DNA from: Ascidia mentula
Lineage: Eukaryota > Chordata > Ascidiacea > Phlebobranchia > Ascidiidae
Reading direction: 5' to 3'
Length of the DNA: 64,000 bases
Assembly: GCA_947561715.1 (NCBI GenBank)
Contig: OX387203.1
Span: forward strand, 1,736,001-1,800,000
A program made the translations under genes and the position numbers. Positions 23,426 through 36,532 of this stretch are shown here, piece by piece. Below the pieces are notes generated by a model, which saw only the letters and a list, made by a program, of their open reading frames with translations, ran no database searches and had not been told where the DNA came from. Position 1 is the first letter of the stretch, and each line of letters opens with the position of its first letter.

Positions 23426-26201
23426 TTAAGTTCTCTCTTCAACCACCCCTAACTTTATATTTTTACGTAGTTGACTTGTCATTGTTGGGACGTGAAGTCC
23501 AACCACTTTGGACATCCGTTGAGTAACCATAGTTAGAACCTGAATAAAACTGTGTTTGTTTGTTTTATTTTATTTGAAAATGCATACTTACAGTTTGTAT
23601 GTCAATTACTTTAGATTTTGCCTTCACAAGTTCTCGGCATAAGGTATGGATGAACAGAGTACCATTATTCGAGTTCCCCGGCTCGGGTTCTATAAAAGTG
23701 ATTTGTAGAAGGAATAATGTCATAATTGTCGCTCGCAAAAATTTCGAAAGAGAAAGTTGCTGCTTTTGTCATTGCATCTCATGATACCAGATAAAACATG
23801 ATGTTTGTTTTTACTAACTGTTACTCATATTGACTAACCTGGAGAAGTGGAATAAAAAATCAACGTGTCGGCAGTTTCCGGAATAATGTGGTGTTCTACA
23901 CAAGGAGTCGCTGCAGGCACTCTTTTCAGGGGTGCCTTGCAAAACAATAATCATTAATATTACGTTATCATGCCGCTAATGCAATTTAGGCATACCTGGA
24001 TGACAAATAGTTTTGGAATTCCTTTTAACCCATTGTAAACTTTACCACGCAAGTTGTTCACAAAATCTTTGAGTTTGTATGTACCACCATGTTCATCGTA
24101 AAGTACGTCATGCGTTTTGGAGTATGTTTTAATAACACACACCAAGCAGTCAGTTTGAAAAGTTGGGTGCAGCGAACCTTAGTAGGGCAGGTATTTAAAG
24201 GGTGCATCAAACAATGTTATTGTCATTTGTTTAGTTTAATGCGGTTTTAGTGATAACAAATTGCACTTCATTGCAGTTTTACAATATGCTTATCGGCAAC
24301 CACAGATTTTTTTCTGGTAAGGATCTCTTACTTTTGATATTCTCGGTCATGGCTTGCTTGTTGGTAATCTCACGGAACACAGTTTCAAAATTTAGATAAA
24401 GTCCCACCTCACGCAGAAATTGCGTATCATCGTCCATCTAAGAAAACAATTTTTGCATCTACGAACTAGCTGGAAACTACACTTGGCAGTTTCTGGCCTG
24501 CTGTCGGGTGGAAATGCCTTCAGTTTGTGAAAAAAATGATTTTAACTTATTTTAAGGATTTTATATGCACTGAAACAACATCGTTTTTAATACAATTGTT
24601 CAACTGATCTCCATCTGAAAATATCGCCGAACACAGAAAAACTGCTTTTGTGATAATCGCCAAATTGGACAAAATTGGGAATATCGAGCGACACAAGATT
24701 ATCCACTTTGCAAAAGTACCTCGTTACCGAAAATCACCAATAGGCCTGGTCGATATCTTTTCTGATAGAAACTGAAATTTTGTAAAAACATGACTTTTGC
24801 AGATACAACCCAACAAATAGCGACAATCTATTCGGCCGAATACTTACACTCTTTCCGTGTACTGTGGTGTTATTGGTTTTCGCAGATGCAACGCAGCTGT
24901 TAGCTGGCTTGAAAACGTTGGCATCTGTATGTCCTTTTCTTCTGTTTTCTTTGCAGTTGAATTATTTACAAATGTCAAAATCTAAGGCCAAGATTAAGTA
25001 CATTTAAACGTCTTAAGACTTGGTCATAGTGTAGATCAGTTTGTAGGTGGAAGTGTTGATGAGCCGCACCGATCCAAAATATATAAATAATTATAGCCTA
25101 AATAAATAAAAAAAAAATTAAGTATGGATCCCTAAAAAACTTACATCCACCAAATCGTGAAGGTTCAGGTCTTTTATAGCTTTGCCAAACTCGACAATGT
25201 AATCAGAACCATCTCTCACATCCACCCATGCCTTGTAATCTTGAAAATCAGTATTTATGTTTATTTTATTATTACTTTCTGTATAAAATAATTAGAGGCA
25301 TCGAACCTGGACAAGTTGAATGAGCAACTATAAAGTGTGCTTCCTGTGGTACAGTTAATGTGCTACTTCGGTTTTCTGCAAACGTTGTTACAGATGTTGC
25401 CCGGTCTTCTAGGTCTCCTCTGCACACCTACAGAAAGGATTGTATTTACCAAAACAAAAATAAATATAGCAGTGAAAGTATATTAATAGCCATCGGTATT
25501 CGTCACACAAACAAATAAATTGGTTTTGTTTAAAGACCAGTACATAAATAACAATAAAATATAAATAAAATATCATCATCATAAGTAAATCCATTGAGAT
25601 CTTTGAGTCTGGAACAACCAGAAAGTTGGTAAATATGAAGATCATGATAGATGCAAAATGTATGTATTCTTACATATAAAAGAAAAAACTTAGGTTTTTC
25701 AGCTAGACTTGTGCAATTTTTTGCAGTAAATTGTTCCAAAACGTAGGATAGATCAAATTGAATTCCGTTCGAAGCGTACATAGTGTCGTTGTATCCACCG
25801 TAAGTCAGAATCGCCATTGCAAAGCAGGTAGCGTCACTATGATCTTCTTTTGAATCTACAGGACAACATAGTTGTGTTTTACATGTTCTATTTTAATCAT
25901 TGCAATCGACAAACATTCATTAAGTAGCCTGTAGAAGTCTTCACAATTAGTGTTGCCATGTGTTTTCACATCAAATCCTACATCTTTTACAGCATTTTCC
26001 AATGTTTTGACATCTTGAGTGAATCCTTCTAGAGATGAAAAACCTGAAACGTTCTAAAAAATATTTTTTCTTCTGAAACTAATTGTGATCCGTTTAAATT
26101 AAGGAGCAGAATTATACTTTGTTGCAGAAAATTGCAAATTTTCCCATCCTCTTCCCTTGTGCGTACACTCGTGTTTGATCCTCGCCTCCAGTTTCTTCCA
26201 T
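23426..26201 (-). CDS. Double-caspase protein A2, domain-1 His lost
   Basis: The same 12-exon plan as A1, with all phases kept and no stop, starting at ATG 26201 and ending at 23426. Domain 1 reads ILTYGGYND where A1 has ILTHGGCND, so the catalytic His is Tyr. The VCRGD cysteine remains. The residue before the Cys dipeptide is Tyr rather than Asn. Domain 2 has the same double loss as A1 (KTYSKTHD; VIQ then APLKRV). A1 carries a 12-bp in-frame duplication in exon 4 that A2 lacks. A2 would thus be two inactive caspase folds in one chain. It is open throughout, so it may still act as a binding or decoy protein; this is inference. Confidence 0.75.
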
Positions 26202-28570
26202 ATTACTTGTTTTACTTAAACTCTTCTTTTACTTACGATAAAGCAGCTTGCGTATGTGGAGGTAGCCTTTAGTTATTTTTCTGTTTAGTTTTACACCTAA
26301 CTTTGAACCTGATTTGCATACAAACGGTACAATTAACCCTGTTTCACGAAATAGTTGCAAAATTTTGCAGGCTAATCAAGAAAAGAGGCTTTGGGGCAGA
26401 ATATCCTGTAACAAATACAGCCAGCCGAAGCTTAAGGGATATTCAGAGCAAGATATACCCTTCAACTACGATTGTTTGTTGTACGTTTCGTTACACGCGC
26501 TGCTGACGACCATTGGGGTTTTGAATGCCAATTAACCTATTCGAGAAACGTTGCTTCGCTCGCGATTGCCCAGTGGTCTCCTCGATATAGACTTGGTCAC
26601 CATTTATTTATTTGGTGAACTTAAAACGGCCTTTTTTATTTTGCTTCAGTGCCTTTGATTGATTTATGTAAGGTAGCTCGCACAAAATGAAAATTTTTTG
26701 TAGCGACATACTTATGTGTTAGGATTGCCAATGCGTTGTGGCAGAAAATGATGTAATATATATTCCGCGTCGTTTAAACTGTTCGTTGGTAAAAAGTTTT
26801 TTGTAGATACTTTTATGTGGCGGAAAAGGCAAGTATTATTCTATGGTCATTATAATTTTTGTAACATAGTACCCCACATAAAATTAGCATATATAAAAAC
26901 AATCATTTTGATCTTGTATACGAATATTGATGATGATTTCTATTTGAAATTGCCTCCACCAAGAATGTACATCGCCCGACTCGCTACCAGACCAAATTTT
27001 TTATTTAACTGCTCCAATATACCTCAATTCTGGACCTCAATCCCCCATCGAATCCCCTTTTTTCGTCTGCAACCCACCACTGGTATAATGGTACAATTTT
27101 GAAAGAAACTGTTAGGTGCCTAGCAATCATTGAAGATTGGGCAGCATTTATCTTTGCCTTTTCCTAAAAGTCATGATGTGTTTCTGAGACATATGTCACT
27201 TCCTGTAAACTTTTGCTTCATCGAACTTTGTGCAGCTGCAAACTGATTGTGTTTTGTTCTCTCTTCTGTTTCTCAAACCTCTTTTTTCTCTGGGATTTTA
27301 TGACTTTGTGGAACTGTGTGCAATACTTGTTTGCTTCTGGGTGTCAACGACCTCAGCGCAGTTTCGATGGGGTTTCGTTGGCTGTTCTTGTGTTTACACA
27401 CTTGTTGCGACCGTAGAAAATATTGCAAAACATACTTGAATTTATATGGGTTAACCTTTTGTACGCTATCAGTCCTGCAAATTAAAACATACAAACAGAC
27501 AATAGCCTACCAACAAATTACAAGAAACAACCCAGCCATTGCCCAACGCAACATAACTCAAATTGTACTACAGATTATAACGGGGTAACTTTGACTTTCA
27601 TCCGTGACTTTTTACCAAGAGTTGCTTCAACTTTAAACTATTGCAACAAATTTAGGTCAATGCCAAAAACTCCACATGTTGTGGCAAACACCCAGTTTGA
27701 GAGCACGCATAAGTGCTACATGCTTGCCCTTGAGATGGCAGGATCGCCCCACTTTCGGGCCCCTTTCATGTGATCTCAGCTCACCTTGAACATGAGATAA
27801 TGTAAATGCCGTAAATTTATACAATAAACGCTTTGTTAAGCCGAAGTGCTTTAGGAATCTACTGTGTATTGATACAGTTCAAACAGATAAGGTAATGCTT
27901 GTATTGTGTAACGTTTTCTCCTATTCGTTATATGACAATGTACGCAATAGGTAGCGCTTAGCTTCTATTGTTAGTCGCAGAGTTCGTCCGTGAACCTTAG
28001 AGTGCTTATTGTCGTTTTTATTGTCGACTGATATGTCCCGAAAAACCCGGCTTTCTTCTATCTTCTTCAGTAAATAACATTCTCAATCGTCCCTTTAAAA
28101 TATGTTTGTTCCTTCGAGCCTTGTGAATCCTAATAGTTATGTGTTACACGGTTAACATTGCATCGAGTCTCGTGGTGAAGAATTAGTATCAAACAACCAA
28201 GAACCACACATCAAACAAAGGCAGCTCCAAGCGACGAAAACAATTTACACTGTACACACAAAGGTTGACATGCGTCAACACCATTAACTTTATAACCTAT
28301 AAACTTGTTACACAATGACGAGGTTGGGTGTGCGAATATGTAACTTATTGTTACGAGCAATCAACCCCTTTCCTATTTTCTTCCTGTACCCACTGCACTT
28401 GCTTGGTGAAGTTATTTAAGGGTGTGAGTAATAAATTTTTTTTATTTTCGTGAATAATCATTTTTCACAGAAGTTGATTGCCAAGCAAAGATCATTTGTA
28501 CAAAATTGCTTCAAAATCATCTCCAGACATTTATTCGAATTAAACTTTAATGTTCTCTCAAATGAATATG
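26202..28570. other. Intergenic between A2 and B2
   Basis: The duplicate of 11556-13674 with an extra segment at about 26620-27000 that resembles 790-1070 and 32095-32230. Overlapping short frames at 27213-27588 are not supported as genes. Confidence 0.45.
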
Positions 28571-31299
28571 CTAATTAATGACGATTTTCTTGCACAGCTG
28601 GCTGGTCACCGTTGGAACATGTAGTCCAACCACTTCTGACATTGTTTGTGTCACCAGAGAGAATGCCTAAAAATAAGAATTACTTAATTATTGTAGGATG
28701 TTGAACCCACAGAAACTACTTACGCTGAGCAAATCGCATCTTGTGCTCCGCATGTTTCGAAGTTCGTCACACAGTGTGTGAATAAATAAAGTCCCGCCTT
28801 CACTGTTGGGTTGTGGTTCTGTTGAATGAACAATGTCAGAAAAATAACATTGCACATAAACTAAGTTGCACATCTTGTTCTACAAAATTTTCAAGTCACA
28901 ATCAAATTATTAGATCTAGCAAGGTGTGAACGTTGTGCCAACATGTTCGGTGCCTGGATTACTATCCCCGGCAGGTACCATGACATATGGCGCCTTAACA
29001 AAAGGCGAAAGTTAACTCGCATCGGACAACACGTCTGTTTCAACATGTTTGATTCACTGCTGGTTTTATGGTATTTGAAATGCCATATATGGAGACACAA
29101 TGCATCATCGTACCTGAATTATGAATATCTTGGGCTTTTTGAGTAGCGATTGGCACTCGATTCCATGAAAGCGTTGAACAAATTCTTTAAGTTTGTACGC
29201 CTGGTTGTCGCCGTCCAAAAGTTCGTCGTGGGTTTTACTGTACGTTTTTATAACACAAACGAAGCAATCGTGGTCCTGATGATTTGCCTTGACATCTGAA
29301 AATGCAGAAAAGCATTATTATTAAGGAAGAATTTTTTTAATGTTTGTCAGGAAGCTATTTGATGCATGTAATCATGCAAAATATGAATCAGCTGTTAGTT
29401 TTTGTAAAAGAAAGTTACTTACATTCTGTTGCAATATCCTTGACTGTTCCATAGTGTAGGACCTAAAAAAAGTTTTGTGTGTGATGCAAAAACAATTATT
29501 CTGAAATAATGAGAGGTGCTTTTATTATAAAGTCATTTGTTGCAAATGCAAACTTTACCATGGTGCATTCATTTAGGTTTGTTGTTAATGATTTCTATTC
29601 AAAAATGTCAAGATTTACCATTTTTCCGAGAGTGTTTCGGTGCTTGGTTCCCGCAAATGAAATGCAGCTGTAAGTTGACTTGAGAAGGTAGGCATTTGCA
29701 GAAAATCTGAATCGTATTCTTCAGCACTTATTTCTGCTGTCGTCCCACTCACCCAAGTCAATATCTGTTTAATTCGACACCACGCTAAATTTTTACACAA
29801 TTTCTGTGTGATGCGAAAACTTGTGTTTATTTGTTTTAAATCTGTTTACCAATTCATGCACAACAAGACGGTCACATTGAACAGGGTATGTGTATTGTTG
29901 TTAGCGTACGTAACAGGTCAGGGAAGTGTGTTAGTCGCGTATAGCCTAATAATAAGTTTATGTGACCTTACGTCATGTATGTCGTGGAAGTCGTTGTTTC
30001 GAATTGCCTCGCAAAACTTGTTGACGTAAAAGGATCCAATACTCGGCCCGACAAACGACTTGTGGTCTAAACAAATCAATTGCTTTGATTTGTTGATCCA
30101 AAACTTCAAACAGATCATACCTGGACAGGTAGAATGAGCGACCAAGAAGTCCGCTTCTTTTGGTATTGTTAGCACTTTGGTTTTTCTCTCTTCCAGAGGT
30201 AGAGTCGAAAAAGTTTTGGGAGCGCCTCTGCTGTACTGTTCCCCTCTGCATGTCTAATAAATAAAATATCTTTTCATTTCGACGTCAGAACAACACATAT
30301 TCCACCGCTTTTTTGAAAGTGCCAAAGAAACAACAAAATTACTTACGTTTAGAAGAAAAAATTTAGGTTTTCCTTTCAGACTTTTGCAGGAGTTAACCGT
30401 AAACTTTTCCAACGCAAATGAAAGATTGTACTGCACACCATCAGATGCATATATGTCATCTTCATAATCGCCATGAGTAAAAATTGCCAGTGCAAAACAT
30501 GAAGAATCGCTGTGATCTACTTCTGTGGCATCTACAGAACATAGCAAAACTTATCAAATTCCTAGAACCTAAGTATGAAAATACTGTAGACCGAATTTTA
30601 ATACAACATTGACACCACTATATAGTATCTTTTGATTGACACTGGGGTCATACTACTGAATTTCATGACATCATCTGCCGTGTTGACACTTACGTACTTT
30701 GTCTTGATGAAGGTCGATTGCATGAAGACCGTAACGCCGACCAGGAAGATTATTTTTGCCAGAAAAGCTTAAAAATTGGCTATTTTAAATCATTTGCATT
30801 TGCTTACAATAATCAAACTGGGCCAGCACATCCGCACATTTTATATTCGGGTGTGTTATCGCTTCGAATCCGAGGTCTTTTACTTCTTTGGAAAGTGCAT
30901 CTGCATCATCTTTCGTCCCTAGGAGAGGGTCCTTACCTTCCACATTCTACAACATGTAATGTTTTAGCCAAACGTTATTTCGATTATTGACAAACATGAT
31001 GAAATTCATGTATCTGCATCAATAAAATAGAGTAAATGGCCTTTCTTGCAAACAAGCATACCACAATTACGTGTTCAAAATGTCTTAAGTTTTGATATGC
31101 ATACGACGTTAAGTATATACGATATTTAATAACAGCTTAAAATATCTACGACGTGTTGAAGAATTGCTTAATTTTGTACTCTAATGTAAAGTTTGGTCCC
31201 AACCGTGTTGTAAATTATCACAAACTTTCCCATTTTCTCCATCTTTTTGTAAACCTTTGATTTCGCTGTTTCCAAGGGTTTCCCATCAACTGTTTGCAT
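28571..31299 (-). CDS. Double-caspase gene B2, domain 1 whole, domain 2 decayed
   Basis: Exons 1-6 (start ATG 31299) are open and in phase and encode a complete active-type caspase domain: KVYKKMEKMGKFVIIYN, IFTHGDYED with the His, TCRGEQYSRGAP with the Cys, PKEADFLVAHSTCP, and the C-terminal strand LQMPTFSSQLTAAFHLREP. In domain 2, about 0.24 kb is deleted so that exon 7 runs into exon 8 out of frame (near 29440-29452). The 3' half of exon 10 with its donor is also deleted (near 28940). If intron 6 is retained the frame stops at once after SEKW, so B2 could still make a one-domain caspase of about 260 residues. Product length is inferred. Confidence 0.65.
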
Positions 31300-33631
31300 T
31301 GTTGTATCTTTGCTTTGAGCAACGATTAAAAAACACCAACTGCTTTGTAACAAATCGTTTCTAAATTGCAAATGAACTTGAAATCAACATTGAAAATTCG
31401 TTACATAATAATTGACAAAAAAAGTTTTAATTTATTTGGTAACAATATAAGTTGCCACAACAACGAAACATTCACAACGCGTCAATGCAAAAAAGGTTTG
31501 TGCCGTGAGAAAATGAGCATTACGTTTATGTGACGTGACAGCCTGAAGCTCAGTCGGCAACACCGTTACGCATGACTGGGTTTGAATAGTGGGACGGCGT
31601 AATATTTAAGCCGGCAGTCCAATTGGTTAACGTTCACGGACTGTAATCCTAGAGCTTGCGCACAACGACGACGTTAAATATGGATTTGATGTAGAAGTTT
31701 TTCCATATTTGGGGAATAGTTGAACTTATATCTGTTGCTTCGATATCATGTTTTTTTTTAAATCTTTGACCAGAAAAATCGCTGAAGTACCTTCGCAACA
31801 TGTGGGCTTTCAATCGTTGATCGAATAATATGTTTCGTAATTCCGGATGTGTTTCTCTCGAAATTGACATTTGCGGTCAGACCAAACACTTCAACATTTC
31901 CTATTTTTACCCATCTCAACGCTTAGGAATTTGTTGTGGCCAAAAGGTTGCATTTTCTCAAAGGAAGTCAAGCCCTAAAAACCAAGTGCCAGTCCCAATC
32001 CGGCAACGATAAGAGTTAAATTTCCATATAAATCACAAACACCCATTGTCCGTAATGTGTTGTGTAATCTGGACATGCGTTGTCTTACTTGAAAAACTTA
32101 AACGGCCTTTTTTATTTTGCTTCAATGCCTTTGATTGATTTCTGTAAGGTAGCTCGCACAAAATGAAAATTTTTTGTAGCCACATACTTATGTGTTAGGA
32201 TTGCCAATGCGTTGTGGCAGAAAATGATGTAATCTAACTTTGTGCAGCTGCAAACTAATTGTGTTTTGTTCTCTCTTCTGTTTCTCAAACCTCTTTTTTC
32301 TCTGGGATTTTATGACTTCGTGGAACTGTGTGCAAAACATGTTTGCTTTTTGGTGTCAACGACCTCAGCGCAGTTTCGATGGGGTTTCGTTGGCTGTTCT
32401 TGTGTTTACACACTTGTTGCGACCGTAGAAAATATTGCAAAACATACTTGAATTTATATGGGTTAACCTTTTGTACGCTATCAGTCCTGCAAAAATAAAA
32501 TATACAAACATACAATAGCCTACCAACAAATTACAAGAAACAACCCAGCCATTGCCCAACGCAACATAACTCAAATTGTACTACAGATTATAACGGGGTA
32601 ACTTTGACTTTCATCCGTGACTTTTTACCAGTAGTTGCTTCAACTTTAAACTATTGCAACAAATTTAGGTCAATCCCAAAAACTCTACATGTTGTGGCAA
32701 ACACCCAGTTTGAGAGCACGCATGAGTGCTACATGCTTACCCTTGAGATGGCAGGATCGCACCACTGCGGGCCCCTTTCATTTTTGTGATCTCAGCTCAC
32801 CTTGAACATGAGATAATGTAAATGCCGTAAATTTATACAATAAACGCTTTGTTAAGCCGAAGTGCTTTAGGAATCTACTGTGTATTGATACAGTGCAAAC
32901 AGATAGGGTAACGTTAGGTGCCCAGGAATCATCAACCATGTCACCCTGCATGAGACACAAGCTGTTTTTTCTTTGCGTCAGCTTAGTATGCTTGTATTGT
33001 GTAACGTTTTCTCCTGTTCGTTATATGACAATGTAGGCAATAGGTAGAGCTTAGCTTCTATTGTTAGTCGCAGAGTTCGTCCGTGCACCTTAGAGTGATT
33101 ATTGTCGTTTTTGAGGACTGATATGTCCCGAAAAACCCGGCTTTCTTCTATCTTCTTTAGTAAATAACATTCTCAATCGTCCCTTTAAAATATGTTTGTT
33201 CCTTCGAGCCTTGTGAATCCTAATAGTTATGTGTTACACGGTTAACATTGCATCGAGTCTCGTGGTGAAGAATTAGTATAAAACAACCAAGAACCACACA
33301 TCAAACAAAGGCAGCTCTAAGCGACGAAAATGATGTACACTGTACACATAAAGGTTCACATACACTCGTTACACAATGACGAGGTTGGGTGTGCGAATAT
33401 GTAACTTATTGATACCAGCAATCAACCCCTTTCATATTTTCTTCCTGTACCCACTGCACTTGCTTGGTGAAGTTATTCAAGGGTGTGAGTAATAAATTTT
33501 TTTTATTTTCGTGTATAATCATTTTTCACAGAAGTTGATTGCCAAGCGAAGACCATTTGTACAAAATTGCTTCAAAATCATCTCCGGACATTTATTCGAA
33601 TTAAACTTTAATGTTCTCTCAAATGAATATG
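31300..33631. other. Intergenic between B2 and B3, recombinant
   Basis: This is a mosaic. At 31545-32095 there is an R2 segment carrying a degraded copy of the small secreted-protein candidate. At 32095-32230 there is a piece of type-A upstream flank. From 32231 it matches the 12.2-13.6 kb intergenic segment. The two abrupt joins mark past unequal exchange or deletion. No intact gene is seen. Confidence 0.5.
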
Positions 33632-36532
33632 CTAATTAATGGCGATTTTCTTGCGCAGCTGGCTGGTCACCGTTGGAACATGTAGTCCAACCACTTCTGA
33701 CATTGTTTGTGTAACCAGAGAGAATGCCTAAAAACAAGAATTACTTAATTATTGTAGGATGTTGAACCCACAGAAACTACGTACGCTGAGCAAATCACAT
33801 TTTGTGCTGCGCATGTTTCGGAGTTCGTCACACAATGTGTGAATAAATAAAGTCCCGCCTTCACTGTTGGGTTGTGGTTCTGTTAAATGAACAATGTCAG
33901 AAAAATAATATTGCACATTAACTAAGTTGCACATCTTTGTGTTGTGCCATTTTACTCTTAATTAAACGAACCTGGAGAAGTTGAGTAAAAGATCAGCGTG
34001 TCCGCAGTGTCTGGAATAACATGTTCGGTGCCTGGATTACTATCCCCGGCAGGTACCATGACATATGGCGCCTTAACAAAAGGCGAAAGTTAACCCGCAT
34101 CGGACAACACGTCTGTTTCAACATGTTTGATTCACTGCTGGTTTTATGGTATTTGAAATGCCATATATGGAGACACAATGCACCACCGTACCTGAATTAT
34201 GAATATCTTGGGCTTTTTAAGTAGCGATTGGCACTCGATTCCATGAAAGCGTTGAACAAATTCTTTAAGTTTGTACGCCTGGTTGTCGCCGTCCAAAAGT
34301 TCGTCGTGGGTTTTACTGTACGTTTTTATCACACAAATGAAGCAATCGTGGTCCTGGTGATTTGCCTTGATATCTGAAAATGCAGAAATGCATTAGTATT
34401 ATGGGGTAATTTTTTTAATGTTTGTCAGAAAGCTATTTGATGCATGTAACCATGCAAAATATGAATAAGCTGTTAGTTTTTGTGAAAGAAAGTTACTTAC
34501 ATTCTGTTGCAATATCCTGTAAGTCTTGCTTGCTTTTCTTGGAAAAGAACTCGACGTCAAAATTTAGATCTCCTGCAACTGCTTCCAGCTTTTCCACGTC
34601 ATTATCCCTCTAAAATTTCATAAATGTTTTGTCGTATATGTGTATTTTTGGTTACCGTATCCATGGTAATGGTTATATTTGTTATTAACAAAAACAAAAA
34701 TACCTCATTGCTGAAAACGTAAAACAACCCACGCTTTGCCTGTTCCATAGTGTAGGACCTGAAAAAATTAGGGTATGGTGCAAAAACAATTACTCTGATT
34801 AAGAGACGTGCTTTTATTATAAAGCTATTTGTTACAAATGCAAACTTTACCATGGTGCATTCATTTAGGTTTGTTGTTGATGATTTCTGTTCAAATATGT
34901 CAAGATTTACCATTTTTCCGAAAGTGTTTCGGTGCTTGGCTCCCGCAAATGAAATTCAGCTGTAAGTTGACTTGAGAAGGTCGGCATTTGCAGAAAACAT
35001 GAATCGTATTTTTCAGCACTTATTTCTGCCGTCGTCCCACTCACCCAAGTCAATATCTTTTAAATTCGACAACACTTTAAATTTGTTACACAATTTCTGT
35101 GTAATGCGAAAACTTATTTGTGTTTATTTGTTTGAAATATGTTTAACAATTCATGCACAACAAGACGGTCACATTGAACAGGATATGTGCATTGTTGTTA
35201 GCGTACAACAGCCCAGGGAAGTGTGTTAGTCGCGTATAGCCTAACAATAAGTTTATGTGACCTTACGTCATGTATGTCGTTGTTTCGAATTGCCTCGCAA
35301 AACTTGTTGACGTAAAAGGATCCAATACTCGGCCCGACAAACGACTTGTGCTCTAAACAAATCAATTGCTTTGGTTTGTTGCACCGAAAGTTCAAACAGA
35401 CCATACCTGGACAGGTAGAATGAGCGACCAAGAAGTCCGCTTCTTTTGGTATTGTTAGCACTTTGGTTTTTTTCTCCTCCAGAGGTAGGGTAGTGAAAGT
35501 TTTGGGAGCGCCTCTGCCGTACTGTTTCCCTCTACACATCTGACAAAATAAAATATCTTTTCATTTCGATGTGAAAGCAACACGTATTACAAGAAACAAC
35601 AAAATCACTCACGTTTAAAAGAAAAAATTTCGGTTTTCCATTCAGTTTTTTGCAGGATTTTACCGTAAACTTTTCTAACACTTGTGATAGATTGTACTTC
35701 ACGCCATCAGATGCATATATTTCATCTTCATAATCGCCATGAGAAAAAATTGCCAGTGCAAAACATGAAGAATCGCTGTGGTCTACTTCTGTGGCATCTA
35801 CAGAACATAACAAAACTTATCAAATTCCTAGAACCTAAGTATGAAGATACTGTAGATCGAATTTTAATACAACATTAACACCACTGTGTAACATCATTTG
35901 ATTGACACTGGGGTCATACTACTGAATCATCTGCCGTGTTGACACTTACGCACTTTGTCTTGATGAAGGTCGATTGCATGAAGACCGTAACGCCGACCAG
36001 GAAGATTATTTTTGCCAGAAAAGCTTAACAATTGGCTATATTAAATCATCTGCATTTGCTTACAATAATCAAACTGGGCCAGCACATCCGCACATTTCAT
36101 ATTCGGGTGAGTAATAACTTCGAATCCGAGGTCTTTTACTTCTTTGGAAAGTGCATCTGCATCACCTTTCGTCCCTAGGAGAGGGTCCTTACCTTCCACA
36201 TTCTACAACATGTAATGTTTTAGCCAAACGTTATTTCGATTATTGACAACATGATGAAATTAACATATCTGCATGCATAAAATAGACTGTTGCAAACAAG
36301 CGTACCACAATTACGTGTTTAAAATGTCTTAATATATATACGACGTAAATACGATATTTAATAACAGCTTAAAATATCTACGACGTGTTGAAGATTTGCT
36401 TAATTTTGTACTCTAATGTAAAGTTTTGGTCCCAACCGTGTTGTAAAATATAACAAACTTTCCCATTTTCTCCATCTTCTTGTAAACCTTCGATTTCGCT
36501 GTTTCCAAGGGTTCCCCATCAACTGTTTGCAT
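33632..36532 (-). CDS. Double-caspase protein B3, intact type B
   Basis: Twelve exons in consistent phase from ATG 36532 to the stop at 33632 encode about 473 residues. Domain 1 (about 1-262) reads MGKFVIIYN, GTKGDADALSKEVKDLGFE, IFSHGDYED (His98), FFLLN joined to MCRGKQY (Cys142), PKEADFLVAHSTCP and QMPTFSSQLTAEFHLREP. The linker after the Cys has no Asp. Exon 6 ends in phase 2 and joins exon 7, giving the Trp that leads into domain 2 (about 263-473): SYTMEQAKRGLFYVFSNE, CVIKTYSKTHDEL (Tyr335 in place of His), KPKIFIIQ, then AP (Pro379 in place of Cys), PDTADTLIFYSTSP and FIHTLCDELRN. It is the only type-B copy with both domains whole. Its function is presumably in a caspase-related pathway; the role of domain 2 is inferred. 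Confidence 0.8.

Larger units (their letters stand above)
22450..32090. repeat. Array block 2, one type-A and one type-B unit
   Basis: The duplicate of block 1 at 7825-18500. It carries A2 (23426-26201) and B2 (28571-31299). It has about 0.3 kb at 26.6-27.0 kb that is absent upstream of A1. Its right edge joins a third partial copy at about 32095, where an R2 segment runs abruptly into a type-A upstream segment. Confidence 0.75.

Noticed and set aside
35945-36035. An extra exon between exons 2 and 3 of type-B genes (also about 30660-30770).
   Set aside because: It has splice-like ends, but its phase does not fit exons 2 and 3, whereas direct joining of 2 to 3 does. An alternative first exon is possible but unsupported.
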